Below the pieces are notes generated by a model. That model did no database searches. It had not been told where the DNA came from and saw nothing but the letters and a program-made list of their open reading frames with translations. Source: Treponema sp. (GTDB lineage Bacteria; Spirochaetota; Spirochaetia; Treponematales; Breznakiellaceae). Taken from it: a DNA stretch of 58,777 bases. How positions within the stretch are numbered: the first letter of the stretch is position 1; each line of letters begins with the position of its first letter. This document shows positions 35,756-44,374 of the stretch, in pieces. Made by a program: the position numbers and the translations under genes. The stretch covers positions 1-58,777 of the forward strand of contig WQXG01000008.1 of the NCBI GenBank assembly GCA_009784975.1, read 5' to 3'.

Positions 35756-36061
35756 TTACTTCTTGCCTGCCGGTTTTTCTGCAATTGCGATGCTTTTAAG
35801 CGTTTTTGCCAGTGTTTTATTGTTGGCTGCTTTTACAAGATCGTAATCCATTTGCGCCAACAGCCAGAATTCCGGCTTTGTGCTGAAGAATTTTGCCAGT
35901 CGTACGGCGATGGACGGCGTTATCCTGCTTTTATCAAGGCTTATAAGCCTTAATGCGGTTTGGCTGCACCTGATTTCTTTTGAAAGTCTGTTGCAATTAA
36001 GTTTATACTTATCAATAAAATCCAAGAGCAGTGACCCTGGTGAAAGGTTGTTTTTTCCCAT
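35756..36061 (-). CDS. HigA-family XRE antitoxin, apparently orphan
   Basis: A 101-residue HigA-type helix-turn-helix protein: SPGSLLLDFIDKY, then LSKEIRCSQTALRLISLDKS as the HTH, ITPSIAVRLAKFFSTKPEFW and LLAQMDYDLVKAAN, a good match to the HigA addiction-antidote pattern. It has no HigB toxin beside it: the upstream 65 bases are non-coding and the next gene is an unrelated PHP phosphatase. It may be a remnant of a toxin-antitoxin locus or a stand-alone regulator. Confidence 0.85.
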   Translation of the reverse strand: MGKNNLSPGSLLLDFIDKYKLNCNRLSKEIRCSQTALRLISLDKSRITPSIAVRLAKFFSTKPEFWLLAQMDYDLVKAANNKTLAKTLKSIAIAEKPAGKK

Positions 36062-36126
36062 ATTTAACTCCTTATTACAGAATATAATAAAAATGGAATG
36101 AATAGTCGAGTAAAATATTTAAATTT

Positions 36127-36999
36127 TTATATATTTATTTTTTTCCATGCTGGCATTTTTTCGTTCTTTCCGTTAAATAGCACATGTTCTTTAAAATTAG
36201 CACAAACAAGTGTTTTAAGCGCAATATCATAGTTTCCGTTAATATCGTCCGCACGGTGCGCATCTGATGTAATTATTACCGGTATATCCAATTCACGAAT
36301 TAGTTTTAAAAAAGCAAGAGATGGATATACTTCATTTATTTTATTTCTGTTTATTCCGCCTGTATTAACTTCAACGATTATTTCCCGGCTTGCGATTAAA
36401 TTTGCTATTTCTTTTTGGCGCTGGAATTCGCTTTCCTGCGGCCAGAAATTTTTACCAAGACAATTTTTCTTAATTAAGTCCATATGCGCCAGTATATCAA
36501 AACCGCCTTCTGTTATCATTTCCGCTACCGTATCATAATAACTATGCATAAACGCAAGTGCATTGCCGTTAAAACCTTCTTTTATGCCCTTTTCGAACTC
36601 TGACGCAGAACCATCGACTATAAAAGGCTCACTGCCGTTTTTTGGATAAAGATAATGTACGCTTGCTATAATATAATCCAAATTTAATGCTGTTATATCG
36701 CTGTCCAGGGGAGAGCGTTTGCCTTTGATATAATCGACTTCGTATCCAAGAAATACTTTTAATTTTCCATGCCACTTTTCTTTTGCCGCGAGAACTTCTG
36801 AAACATATTCATTTACCCGCTCTTCTTTCAGATGCCATTGGCTTTCCCTGCCGATCTGCCTTGAAATCGGCGCATGTGCGCTGAATCCTATTGCATAAAG
36901 ATTTTTTTCATAAGCAACGCGGCACATTGTTTCTACATCGTCTTTTCCGTCGCAAAAAACAGAATGTGTGTGCATGCTGGAAAATTGCTGATTTTTCAT
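36127..36999 (-). CDS. PHP-domain histidinol-phosphatase-like protein
   Basis: A 290-residue PHP phosphatase of the HisJ/HisK class. Metal-site motifs: MHTHSVFCDGKDD (about 9-21), GFSAHAP, LGYEVDYI, SVHYLYP, LAHMDLIKKN and TSDAHRADDI. The classical role is the last-but-one step of histidine synthesis, but no other his gene is present, so the assignment is to family rather than reaction. Its start overlaps the end of the methyltransferase gene by four bases. Confidence 0.83.
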   Translation of the reverse strand: MKNQQFSSMHTHSVFCDGKDDVETMCRVAYEKNLYAIGFSAHAPISRQIGRESQWHLKEERVNEYVSEVLAAKEKWHGKLKVFLGYEVDYIKGKRSPLDSDITALNLDYIIASVHYLYPKNGSEPFIVDGSASEFEKGIKEGFNGNALAFMHSYYDTVAEMITEGGFDILAHMDLIKKNCLGKNFWPQESEFQRQKEIANLIASREIIVEVNTGGINRNKINEVYPSLAFLKLIRELDIPVIITSDAHRADDINGNYDIALKTLVCANFKEHVLFNGKNEKMPAWKKINI

Positions 37000-38174
37000 T
37001 TTAACTCCAGTATTAAAGCGCCGCTTTTTTTATCGATACCCTGTTTTACAAAATTGTTATAAGAAATAAGACTATAGGCTTTTAAATTATCAACCCGGGT
37101 TTTTTCTCCAGCTAAAAGGACAAGCCCCTGTGCGGAACATCCGTAGCGTCCTGCTTTGCCTAAAGGCAAAGCTTCTCTGCAATTAGGCAGAGGGAACGCG
37201 TCGGAGAGGACGCGTATATCTTCACTTTTTTTATTCTCTGCTCCCGTTAACAGGAAACTAAAAACCAGCCGCTCCTTTGGAATTTTTGCGGCAGCTGATA
37301 GGCGGCGAAGGTCTTTGGGGGCATCTTCCGCTTCAAAGCCGAAATGGCACCATTTTGCAGGCAAAAGAGGGCAAGCGGCTGTGTGAGGGCAGGGAGCAGC
37401 AGGAAACCGCCCCAATTCCATGAATGCGGCGCGTAAATAGGAAATAAACTTCCCCGATTGAGGCACTCCGGGTTCTACCGCAAGAATCGAAGCGTTTTCT
37501 GCCGCTTCATTGTGCATAAATTGAGCCGCATTAGCAGCCAAACGACGCAGTTTTTCTGTATTGCTATGAGGGATACTTTCATATATTTCATTAAAAATAT
37601 TTACGGCGCAAACAAGCGATGATTGCCCGAACTTTTGTTTTAACGCGCTTTTTTGGATGTTTATCTCTTTCTTTACAAGGTTTATTTTCCATGGAATGTT
37701 TTCTGAATCCGCAAGAGCATTAAAAAATTTCTTTCCTGCTTCCAGAGCCGCAGGAACACGATCTATGCAGTTAAACTCAAGCGGGACGGCGCGTAAATCG
37801 GGGCGTGTTATCCAAAGCGCCGATACAAAGGTTAGAGGACCGCATCCTAAATCTGTAATTGTGTTTCCGGCAGAAAGTTTTATTTCCAGCGTCGGCAGCA
37901 AGAGGCAAAGACGATAAAGATTCCACGGCAGAAAATAATGCAGATAGGCGGACAGGTAACCGGGACGGCTTAAATAGGAAAGTGATCTTTCCCCCCTGCT
38001 GTTTGTAAGAAGCCGGGATAGTTCTGCTACCTGAGAAGGCAGCGAAGCGCGGAACCTTGCAGGGACAGGAAAGGTTTTTTCTATCAGAGATGGAATGGAG
38101 TTTAAAATTTGTTTGGTTTGCTGCGGCACTTGTGCTACCTGCGGATAACTGCCGACACGGGAACAATCTCGCAT
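36996..38174 (-). CDS. Rsm22/METTL17-type ribosomal small-subunit methyltransferase-like protein
   Basis: A 392-residue protein with an N-terminal alpha domain, a Rossmann methyltransferase motif (ITDLGCGPLTF at about 106-116), then the Rsm22 signature: ILAVEPGVPQSGKFISYLR, and a cysteine set CPHTAACPLLPAKWCHFGF that in related METTL17 proteins belongs to an iron-sulphur site. Rsm22 members associate with the small ribosomal subunit. The ATG at 38174 overlaps the upstream gene by 40 bases and lacks a spaced ribosome site. A GTG at 38129, six bases past that gene's stop with AGG upstream, is an attractive alternative start. Confidence 0.82.
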   Translation of the reverse strand: MRDCSRVGSYPQVAQVPQQTKQILNSIPSLIEKTFPVPARFRASLPSQVAELSRLLTNSRGERSLSYLSRPGYLSAYLHYFLPWNLYRLCLLLPTLEIKLSAGNTITDLGCGPLTFVSALWITRPDLRAVPLEFNCIDRVPAALEAGKKFFNALADSENIPWKINLVKKEINIQKSALKQKFGQSSLVCAVNIFNEIYESIPHSNTEKLRRLAANAAQFMHNEAAENASILAVEPGVPQSGKFISYLRAAFMELGRFPAAPCPHTAACPLLPAKWCHFGFEAEDAPKDLRRLSAAAKIPKERLVFSFLLTGAENKKSEDIRVLSDAFPLPNCREALPLGKAGRYGCSAQGLVLLAGEKTRVDNLKAYSLISYNNFVKQGIDKKSGALILELK

Positions 38175-40351
38175 CCTGAACGGATCAAAGCATCAAGCAA
38201 CACTTCGATATGCTGGAAGAGATATTCGTCTCTGCCGCCGGCAAGCAGCCCAAGACGCACAGGAACAATAGCGTTGGTTTCCAGCCTTTCCATAATTTGA
38301 TTGATCATTTCAGAGGGAGGTATTTGGCGCATGTTCAGCCTTAAAGTATCTTCTCTGGAGAGCCAGTCGCCGGGATCAATACTTGCGGAAACTGTGACAT
38401 ATCCTGCGGCTGCTGCTGCCGCGTTTATCAGGGCGGAACTGCGGTAATACGGCGGATGCCAAAGCCCGGAAAGTTCTCTCCCCGTCGCGCGGTTAAATTC
38501 ATCTTCGTTACGCGAAAGTCCCTGAGTAATAAATGTTTGCGTAATGCGGTATCTTGAATCTGAAAGATCGATTGGAGCGTAAAAAAGCGATGCTGCTTCG
38601 TGTCCCGCAAGGGTTATTGCTCTTGCAGAAAGAGGATTGCGCCGGATAAACTCGCCGTTAAGAAAAAAAGTGGCTTTTATATTATAGCGGCGAAGGGCGG
38701 ATAAAACTTTTGTTAACCCTGTATCATCGTCGTAAAGATCAAAGCAAAGGGCAATTCTTTTTTGCTGCTGCCTTGCGAAAACATTGTTTTCCTTATGTTT
38801 GGAAAAAGGCGATATTGTGCCGAAGGATTGCAGATTGCGCAGCATGGGGATATTTATAAAAGGACCAGATGCCTGCGGTTCCAGAAAAACACGGAATCGT
38901 TCTGAAGAAAAGGAAACAGGCCGCAGCCGAATCTGGCTTTCGCCGATCCATGGTTTTTCTCCGTCAGTCGCAAACCAAAGATTTCCAAGTCTTGCAAGTA
39001 TTCTTACAGGTTCTCTTGTAAATCCTGTTTGCGCTCTGTCTTCAAAACCTATTTCATCCGCTCCAGAAAGACAAATTATTTTTCGCGGAGAGGAAAGGTT
39101 TAAAATATTAATTTCTTCGATAAATCTTGAGTTTCCGGCAATTATTCTTCCGTCTGATGCCCATACGCAGGATATTACTGCCGTTTCGCTCAATTTTCCT
39201 GTTAGTTCCCATTTGTTATAATCCCAAAGTTCAAGGCCTCTTTCTCCCCAGAATATAGCTTTTGTTCCGTCGGGAGATAAAGAGCCAATTGCCGATAAGG
39301 GGACATTCTGCAGCTCGGCTGTTGTAATTGAAGATGTGCCTGTTTCAAAGCGCCAAACTTTTGTTTCGTTATTTAAAGAGTAAATTACCGTAAGAGCGCC
39401 GCCGGAAGGCCAGTGGACATTAAAATTCTCCGCTCCGTCCGGAATAATAACATGAGGAAGGGCAGTAATATTGTTTTTATTTTCACCTAACAGAAAGTAG
39501 AAGAAACCCTTGCCGCTTTTATTTATAAGGATTGCGCTTGAATCCGGCGCAATCCAGAAATTGTCAAAACCGGGATTAAATTCCATGGGAAGAACTGTTG
39601 CAACATTGCCGATGGAAAGAAAATCTCCGTACATGGTACGCGTAAAAAGTTCAGGGTTTATTATCCGGTATAAAGTGTTTCCTGTATAATAATAAAAATC
39701 TCCCTGATGTCCCCATAAAACAGAATTAATGTTTCCATGCCCGATTGTTCTGAAGCGTTCATCTGCAAGAGCAGAAATATTGTGGAATATGGGAAAATAA
39801 AAAAGTCTGCCGCTTTTTGAATATACAAAAAAACGCGAGTCAGGGCTCCATTTGGCAGGAAAGTAAGAAGCGGGATTTTCGATTCTTTCGCTGATTACCC
39901 TTCTTGCGCCGGATGACAATTCAATCAGGATTAGGTTTCCGTAACCGGGGCTGACAGGTTCAATAAAAATACACCAGCGTCCGTCAGAAGATACAGCCGT
40001 ATCCTGGAGCCTGCCTCCCAGCGGCAAACTGCCTTCTGTGAAAGACGGGTATCCCCTAAGCGGAGACGGAAGCCCGCCTTCTGCAGGGATACTTGCCGCT
40101 CCAAACCGGCTAAGAGCGATAATCGTTCTTCCGCCGGAAACCATGTATAATTTTTCCGGATATGCCGTGAGCTGCTTAATGGACATATCAGAAAGCTGAG
40201 AAATAAAAACAGAATGCTGATTTTCAAAGTTTGCTCTGTATATCAGCTTGTCGTCATTTGAAAGATTAATATCCTGAAAGTTTATTCCAAAAAGATTAAG
40301 AACAATCAGATTAAAAAGGATTAAAAAACCAATGATTTTACAGTTTCTCAT
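38135..40351 (-). CDS. Beta-propeller / polysaccharide-deacetylase-like fusion protein
   Basis: A 738-residue exported protein (signal about 1-22). Residues about 25-470 look like TolB/WD40-style propeller blades (VSSDGRWCIFIEP, WSPDSRFFVYSKSGRLF, LSPDGTKAIFWGERGLELWD, VWASDGRIIAGNS). The C-terminal part, about 530-738, resembles the NodB deacetylase fold: RIALCFDLYDDDTGLTK, KATFFLNGEFIRR, WHPPYYRSSALINAAA and GDWLSRED. The normal H-x-x-x-H metal motif reads AGHEAASLFYAP, so the second His is missing and the catalytic TFDDGP is replaced by CFDLYDDD. It may be an inactive or altered deacetylase. A cell-envelope glycan role is inferred. Confidence 0.75.
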   Translation of the reverse strand: MRNCKIIGFLILFNLIVLNLFGINFQDINLSNDDKLIYRANFENQHSVFISQLSDMSIKQLTAYPEKLYMVSGGRTIIALSRFGAASIPAEGGLPSPLRGYPSFTEGSLPLGGRLQDTAVSSDGRWCIFIEPVSPGYGNLILIELSSGARRVISERIENPASYFPAKWSPDSRFFVYSKSGRLFYFPIFHNISALADERFRTIGHGNINSVLWGHQGDFYYYTGNTLYRIINPELFTRTMYGDFLSIGNVATVLPMEFNPGFDNFWIAPDSSAILINKSGKGFFYFLLGENKNNITALPHVIIPDGAENFNVHWPSGGALTVIYSLNNETKVWRFETGTSSITTAELQNVPLSAIGSLSPDGTKAIFWGERGLELWDYNKWELTGKLSETAVISCVWASDGRIIAGNSRFIEEINILNLSSPRKIICLSGADEIGFEDRAQTGFTREPVRILARLGNLWFATDGEKPWIGESQIRLRPVSFSSERFRVFLEPQASGPFINIPMLRNLQSFGTISPFSKHKENNVFARQQQKRIALCFDLYDDDTGLTKVLSALRRYNIKATFFLNGEFIRRNPLSARAITLAGHEAASLFYAPIDLSDSRYRITQTFITQGLSRNEDEFNRATGRELSGLWHPPYYRSSALINAAAAAAGYVTVSASIDPGDWLSREDTLRLNMRQIPPSEMINQIMERLETNAIVPVRLGLLAGGRDEYLFQHIEVLLDALIRSGCEIVPVSAVIRR

Positions 40352-40547
40352 TCCTGTGCTCCGCGAGAAATTCGTCCAGTTCCTGTTCCAGGCAGCACAG
40401 GAATTCTTCCATTTCCAAAAGCCGCCGGATAGAGTATTTTATTTGACACTCCATCAGATTATCGCATGCTTTATCCACAACATCGCTGAATGTGTAAATG
40501 CCGGTTAAAGCAGAAGTTTTCTCTTTTGATTTTTCTTTAAATGTCAT
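40338..40547 (-). CDS. Small conserved-looking hypothetical protein
   Basis: A 69-residue acidic, helical, cytoplasmic protein (ending EEFLCCLEQELDEFLAEHRN). It overlaps the propeller/deacetylase gene by 14 bases. There is no Shine-Dalgarno sequence, but TACAAT (complement of 40554-40559) ends six bases before the ATG, the leaderless spacing seen elsewhere. I do not recognise the family. The regular heptad-like pattern suggests a short coiled coil. Confidence 0.55.
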   Translation of the reverse strand: MTFKEKSKEKTSALTGIYTFSDVVDKACDNLMECQIKYSIRRLLEMEEFLCCLEQELDEFLAEHRNEKL

Positions 40548-40566
40548 GCTTTAATTGTAATCTATT

Positions 40567-40683
40567 TTATTGTACAATTTCCACAGATATTTTCTGATTT
40601 TCCCCGGCTTCGGCGTTTGAAAAAGCGCGTATATAGGTAAAAACAGCCAAAAACGCCAAAAGCACCAATATCAATTTTTTCAT
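40567..40683 (-). CDS. Possible 38-residue exported peptide
   Basis: The minus strand from ATG 40683 encodes a 38-residue peptide: a hydrophobic N-terminus (MKKLILVLLAFLAVFTYI) followed by a short charged tail ending KISVEIVQ and a TAA at 40567-40569. It fills the gap between the LysM peptidase and the 69-residue gene on the same strand. TATTGT ends six bases before the ATG. The composition looks like a signal or single membrane helix. It is too short to be sure that it is expressed. Confidence 0.45.
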   Translation of the reverse strand: MKKLILVLLAFLAVFTYIRAFSNAEAGENQKISVEIVQ

Positions 40684-40701
40684 ATACTCACAATACCATT
40701 T

Positions 40702-41895
40702 TTAGTTTAACAATTCCAGTGGGTTAACCCGCCTGTTGTTCCTGTCCCATATTTCAAAATGCAGATGAGGTCCCGTGCTATACCCGGTATTGCCTACTTC
40801 TCCTATTTTTCTGCCTCTTGCCACCCTGTCCTTCTCTTTAACATTAAATGAGTTTAAATGGGCATAAAGGGTCTTATATCCATTTCCATGACTTATAATG
40901 ATATATTTTCCGTACAGCCAGTTTTCGGCTACTACCTCAACAACCCCGTCCAGAGTTGCCATAACAGTTGTACCCGTATTTGCCCTGAAATCTACCCCTG
41001 TATGGTGCTGCAATATGCCGGTTTTTGGGTCTTTGCGAATGCCGTAATAACTGGTAATAAACCGGCTATGGAGCGGATACATGAATAAATCACCCAAACT
41101 TAACCTAAGATCGATATCATTCATTCTTGCGCCGGGTATAAAGATGGTTTCGCCGGCTTTTATTACATCGCTTTTTATATCATTTACATCCAGGATAACT
41201 TCTAGCGGAACATTGAAAGAAGCGGCTATTCTGGAAAGACTGTCGCCTTTTTTTATTTGGTACGGAATACCGTCAATATTGGGGATTCGTAATACCGCCC
41301 CTTCCTGCAGCCTTCTGGCATTGCGTATTTCATTGGAAGCGATAACAGCGCCGATAGAAACCCCGAATTTTTGCGCAATTACGGAAACCGATTCGCCTCT
41401 TTGTACCCTGTGCTGCCTCCATTCAAAGGCAACCAGTATACCGTGAGGATCGTCCGTTTTCACGTCTGGGGGTGTCTGTTCTTCCTGAATATTGATGGGG
41501 GGTAAAATGCTGGAAATTCCGGTCGCCGCGTATTGAATTGTCTGCTGCTCTGCACTGGTATTATCGGACAGATGAAATTCCGGCATTTTTATGCTGAATT
41601 CTTCCCAATTCAGCGCTGCAATGGCAAATATTATGGTACCGGCTATAAGCGCTGCTGTGGCAATGGAGGAAAGGGTGATTTTAAAACCTTTTATGGCAGT
41701 AAACAACGGGCGAAGAACCGGTTTAGGGCTGTTAAATAACGGTTTTGGCCGTCCTTTAATCTTTTTATGAGAAATAGGCTTTTGTCTGAACTGGTTCATA
41801 AATTCACTGTTAAAACCTGCCGATTTATTATTATGCCTTGTACGGGATGTTTGCCTTCGTTTCGAGACACGTTGATTTTCTATTATTGATACCAT
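40702..41895 (-). CDS. LysM-containing M23 family peptidase (murein endopeptidase type)
   Basis: A 397-residue protein. A basic N-terminus (1-65), one membrane helix (about 74-94), two LysM peptidoglycan-binding repeats (HRVQRGESVSVIAQKFGV at about 160-200 and YQIKKGDSLSRIAASFNV at about 212-255), then an M23 peptidase domain (about 270-397): HHTGVDFRANTGT, YGKYIIISHGNGYKTLYAHL, and GYSTGPHLHFEIW carry the zinc-binding His/Asp residues. It should cut peptidoglycan cross-links at the inner face of the periplasm. It is divergent from lepB with only 45 bases between their starts. Confidence 0.93.
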   Translation of the reverse strand: MVSIIENQRVSKRRQTSRTRHNNKSAGFNSEFMNQFRQKPISHKKIKGRPKPLFNSPKPVLRPLFTAIKGFKITLSSIATAALIAGTIIFAIAALNWEEFSIKMPEFHLSDNTSAEQQTIQYAATGISSILPPINIQEEQTPPDVKTDDPHGILVAFEWRQHRVQRGESVSVIAQKFGVSIGAVIASNEIRNARRLQEGAVLRIPNIDGIPYQIKKGDSLSRIAASFNVPLEVILDVNDIKSDVIKAGETIFIPGARMNDIDLRLSLGDLFMYPLHSRFITSYYGIRKDPKTGILQHHTGVDFRANTGTTVMATLDGVVEVVAENWLYGKYIIISHGNGYKTLYAHLNSFNVKEKDRVARGRKIGEVGNTGYSTGPHLHFEIWDRNNRRVNPLELLN

Positions 41896-41905
41896 ATTTG
41901 GTTTA

Positions 41906-41934
41906 TCGACAAAAAATGCGATTGGGATTATATA
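41906..41934 (+). promoter_or_regulatory. Candidate leaderless promoter of lepB
   Basis: TCGACA (41906-41911), 17 bases, TATATA (41929-41934), six bases, ATG at 41941. No ribosome site is present at the correct spacing. The same 45 bp must also hold the promoter of the divergent M23 peptidase; the tandem TATAAT-like text on the minus strand would serve for that. Confidence 0.5.
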
Positions 41935-41940
41935 TTATAG

Positions 41941-42324
41941 ATGGGTGGATGGAAAAAAGCATTTATTTTAGCGCTTGTTATAGCGTTAATATTAAAATTG
42001 TTCTTTTTTGATTTTATTGTTGCTCAGGGGGATTCCATGGAACCTGCCATAAAAAACGGCAATGTTTTAATTATAAGCCGTTTAAGGTATGGGTTAAGGC
42101 TTCCCTGGAAGCAGAAGTATATAATCCGTTGGGCGCAGCCCAAAGTGGGGGAAGTAGTGGTTTTTTACACACCAATGGGTGAATTGGCGGTTAAACGCTG
42201 CGTAGAGCTTACTGAACGCGGGAATTTCTATGCACAGGGAGATAACAGTGTTGCCTCGTATGATTCCCGCTCTTATGGTTCCATTCCTGCAGATAATATT
42301 ATTGGGAAGGTATTGGGGTATTAA
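41941..42324 (+). CDS. lepB: Signal peptidase I, short form
   Basis: A 127-residue type I signal peptidase with an N-terminal membrane helix (about 6-23). The catalytic Ser32 lies in QGDSMEP and Lys85 in LAVKRCVEL; the third box is GDNSVASYDSRSYGSIP (about 98-114). At 127 residues it is much shorter than the E. coli enzyme and near the minimum for this family. It removes signal peptides at the outer face of the inner membrane. The next gene starts at the base following its stop. Confidence 0.93.
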   Translation: MGGWKKAFILALVIALILKLFFFDFIVAQGDSMEPAIKNGNVLIISRLRYGLRLPWKQKYIIRWAQPKVGEVVVFYTPMGELAVKRCVELTERGNFYAQGDNSVASYDSRSYGSIPADNIIGKVLGY

Positions 42325-44175
42325 ATGTTAAAACGTCGGTATATTATATTATTTGTTTTATTGGCGCTATTTTCCCTGTATCTGCTTATTTCCTATGCTG
42401 TTTTGATGATTGGGGGCAGAGGGTCCAATTCTCCTCCTGCTGCGCGCCAGCAGTCAGGTTTTCCCGATCGCGGACCCATCCTGGACAGAAACGGACGTTT
42501 TCTCGCTATTTCTATCAGGTTTGCCGATGTAAGCGTCTGGCGGCCGTCAATCCCAAAAGCCGGAAATCCCCAAAGACTGCCCTGTATAGACGAAATATCC
42601 AATGAGCTTGCCGTTATCCTTGAAATGACACCTTCAGAAATCCGCGGCAGAATAGATTCGTCAGAAACAAATTTTTTATATTTAAAAAGACAAATTGATG
42701 ATAGCACGGCAAGACGGCTTTCTGCCCTGATTGAAGAAAAAAAAATAAAAGGCGTAATGGTACAGCCGATTGTCGGCAGGATATACCCCGAAAAAAATCT
42801 TGCAAGCCAGGTTATTGGTTTTGTCGGGGACAGAAACAGGGGTCTGGAAGGAATCGAATTTGCTTTTAATAATGTTCTTGACGGGGAATCCCAGGTTGTA
42901 TTAACAATCGATACCTATGTGCAGCATATTCTGGAAGATATTTCCGAACGTACCATGAAGGAAACCGGCGCTGAAGCCGTGATGTTTGTCGCCATGGATC
43001 CGCGTTCGGGAGAAATTCTTGGCTCCGCTTCTTTGCCTGATTTTGATCCGAATAATTTCAGAGCATCTGATGATTTTAGCCGCGCAAACCGTCCTGCCCA
43101 TTATGCATTTGAACCGGGCTCTACATTCAAGGTGTTTTCTCTTGCCGCCCTGATGGATTCCGGCGCTATCTCCGGAAATACTTCGTTTATTTGCAATGGA
43201 ATTTATACGCCGACACGCGGCGCTCAGATAAATTGTCTTGGCAATCACGGCAGGGTAACAGCCAGAGAAATAATAATTCATTCTTGCAATGCAGGGGCGG
43301 CTTATGCCTCTGATCATGTAAACTCAAACGCATTTTACCGGTTATTAAGCGATTTTGGTTTTGGCACTCGTACCGGTGCCGGAGTTCCCGGTGAATCAGC
43401 GGGTATTTTTGCGCCCAGCGCAAATTGGTCGGAGCGTTCAAAACCGACAATTGCATTTGGACAGGAAATATCTGTTTCCGCTTATCAGATTCTTAAAGCT
43501 TCCACCGCAATTGCCAATGACGGAATTTTGGTTTCTCCCAGAATTGTGTCAAGAATAATTTCCGGCGACGGTAAAACTGTTACAGAATGGGATAACGGCG
43601 CGCCTGTGCAGTTATTAAAACCGCAAACCGCGAGAGCAATGCGTTCCTATATGGTTGATACCGCATCCGCGGGAGCCATGGGCTGGCGTGCCGGTGTTCA
43701 GGATATATCCATTGGAGTAAAAACCGGAACATCGCAAATGATCGATGACAGAACAAAAAGGTATTCAGAGACCGACTTTATCGCAAGCTGTGTTGCATTG
43801 CTGCCTGCAGAATCTCCTTCGCTTGTTCTGTATCTTGCGATAGTTAAACCGCAAGGCGCAATATTCGGCGCAAGAATTGCAGCTCCTGCAATCCGCGAAG
43901 CCGCAGAAGCATTAATCGATTATATTGGCATTCCGCGCGGACGCAACCCGCAGGTTACTCATCCTCCTGCTGTTAATATTCCGGCAAGCCGCCTGCCTGT
44001 TGTTGAAACTCATGTGCCTGATTTTACAGGTCTTTCCAAACGTGTGCTTCTTCCGCTGCTGTTACGCGAAGATATAAACGTAGAAATCCGCGGCGACGGC
44101 TGGGTTCGCCGCCAGCACCCGTCTTCCGGAACACCCGTAACAGAAGGCATGACGATTATTCTGGAGCTGGATTGA
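42325..44175 (+). CDS. Class B penicillin-binding protein (FtsI/PBP2-like transpeptidase) with PASTA domain
   Basis: A 616-residue peptidoglycan transpeptidase with an N-terminal membrane helix (about 7-28), a pedestal domain (RGPILDRNGRFLAIS near 50) and a transpeptidase domain with S266-T-F-K in EPGSTFKVF, S320-C-N in IHSCNAG and K466-T-G in GVKTGTSQ. The C-terminus (about 555-616) is one PASTA domain (VPDFTGLSKR, HPSSGTPVTEGMTIILEL). FtsI-like division function is likely; no fts or mur genes are adjacent. Immediate abutment with lepB (stop then ATG) suggests coupling. Confidence 0.9.
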   Translation: MLKRRYIILFVLLALFSLYLLISYAVLMIGGRGSNSPPAARQQSGFPDRGPILDRNGRFLAISIRFADVSVWRPSIPKAGNPQRLPCIDEISNELAVILEMTPSEIRGRIDSSETNFLYLKRQIDDSTARRLSALIEEKKIKGVMVQPIVGRIYPEKNLASQVIGFVGDRNRGLEGIEFAFNNVLDGESQVVLTIDTYVQHILEDISERTMKETGAEAVMFVAMDPRSGEILGSASLPDFDPNNFRASDDFSRANRPAHYAFEPGSTFKVFSLAALMDSGAISGNTSFICNGIYTPTRGAQINCLGNHGRVTAREIIIHSCNAGAAYASDHVNSNAFYRLLSDFGFGTRTGAGVPGESAGIFAPSANWSERSKPTIAFGQEISVSAYQILKASTAIANDGILVSPRIVSRIISGDGKTVTEWDNGAPVQLLKPQTARAMRSYMVDTASAGAMGWRAGVQDISIGVKTGTSQMIDDRTKRYSETDFIASCVALLPAESPSLVLYLAIVKPQGAIFGARIAAPAIREAAEALIDYIGIPRGRNPQVTHPPAVNIPASRLPVVETHVPDFTGLSKRVLLPLLLREDINVEIRGDGWVRRQHPSSGTPVTEGMTIILELD

Positions 44176-44186
44176 ATATGCAAGAA

Positions 44187-44349
44187 TTTCTCGCTGAGAC
44201 GCGGAGACGCAGAGATCGCAGAGCTGTAGTTCGAAATCTTTTCTTAAAACTTCTTGAAATTCGGAGTTATCTGAGATTTCTTGGGTTTAAGATTGTCATA
44301 TCGAATAATAACTCTGCGTCCTCTGCGTCCCCGCGCCTCCGCGAGAAAA
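44187..44349. repeat. Long inverted repeat of the 'gacgcggagacgcagag' family
   Basis: The left arm from 44187 (ttctcgctgagacgcggag) is largely reverse-complementary to the right arm ending at 44349 (gcctccgcgagaaaaa); weaker pairing continues inward (cgaaatcttttcttaaaa against tttaagattgtcatatcg). The element fills the gap between the PBP and DUF115 genes. Related single-arm text occurs at 15306-15350 and 58294-58400. Confidence 0.7.
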
Positions 44350-44374
44350 AATCGTAATAAAATCAGAGGTGCCC

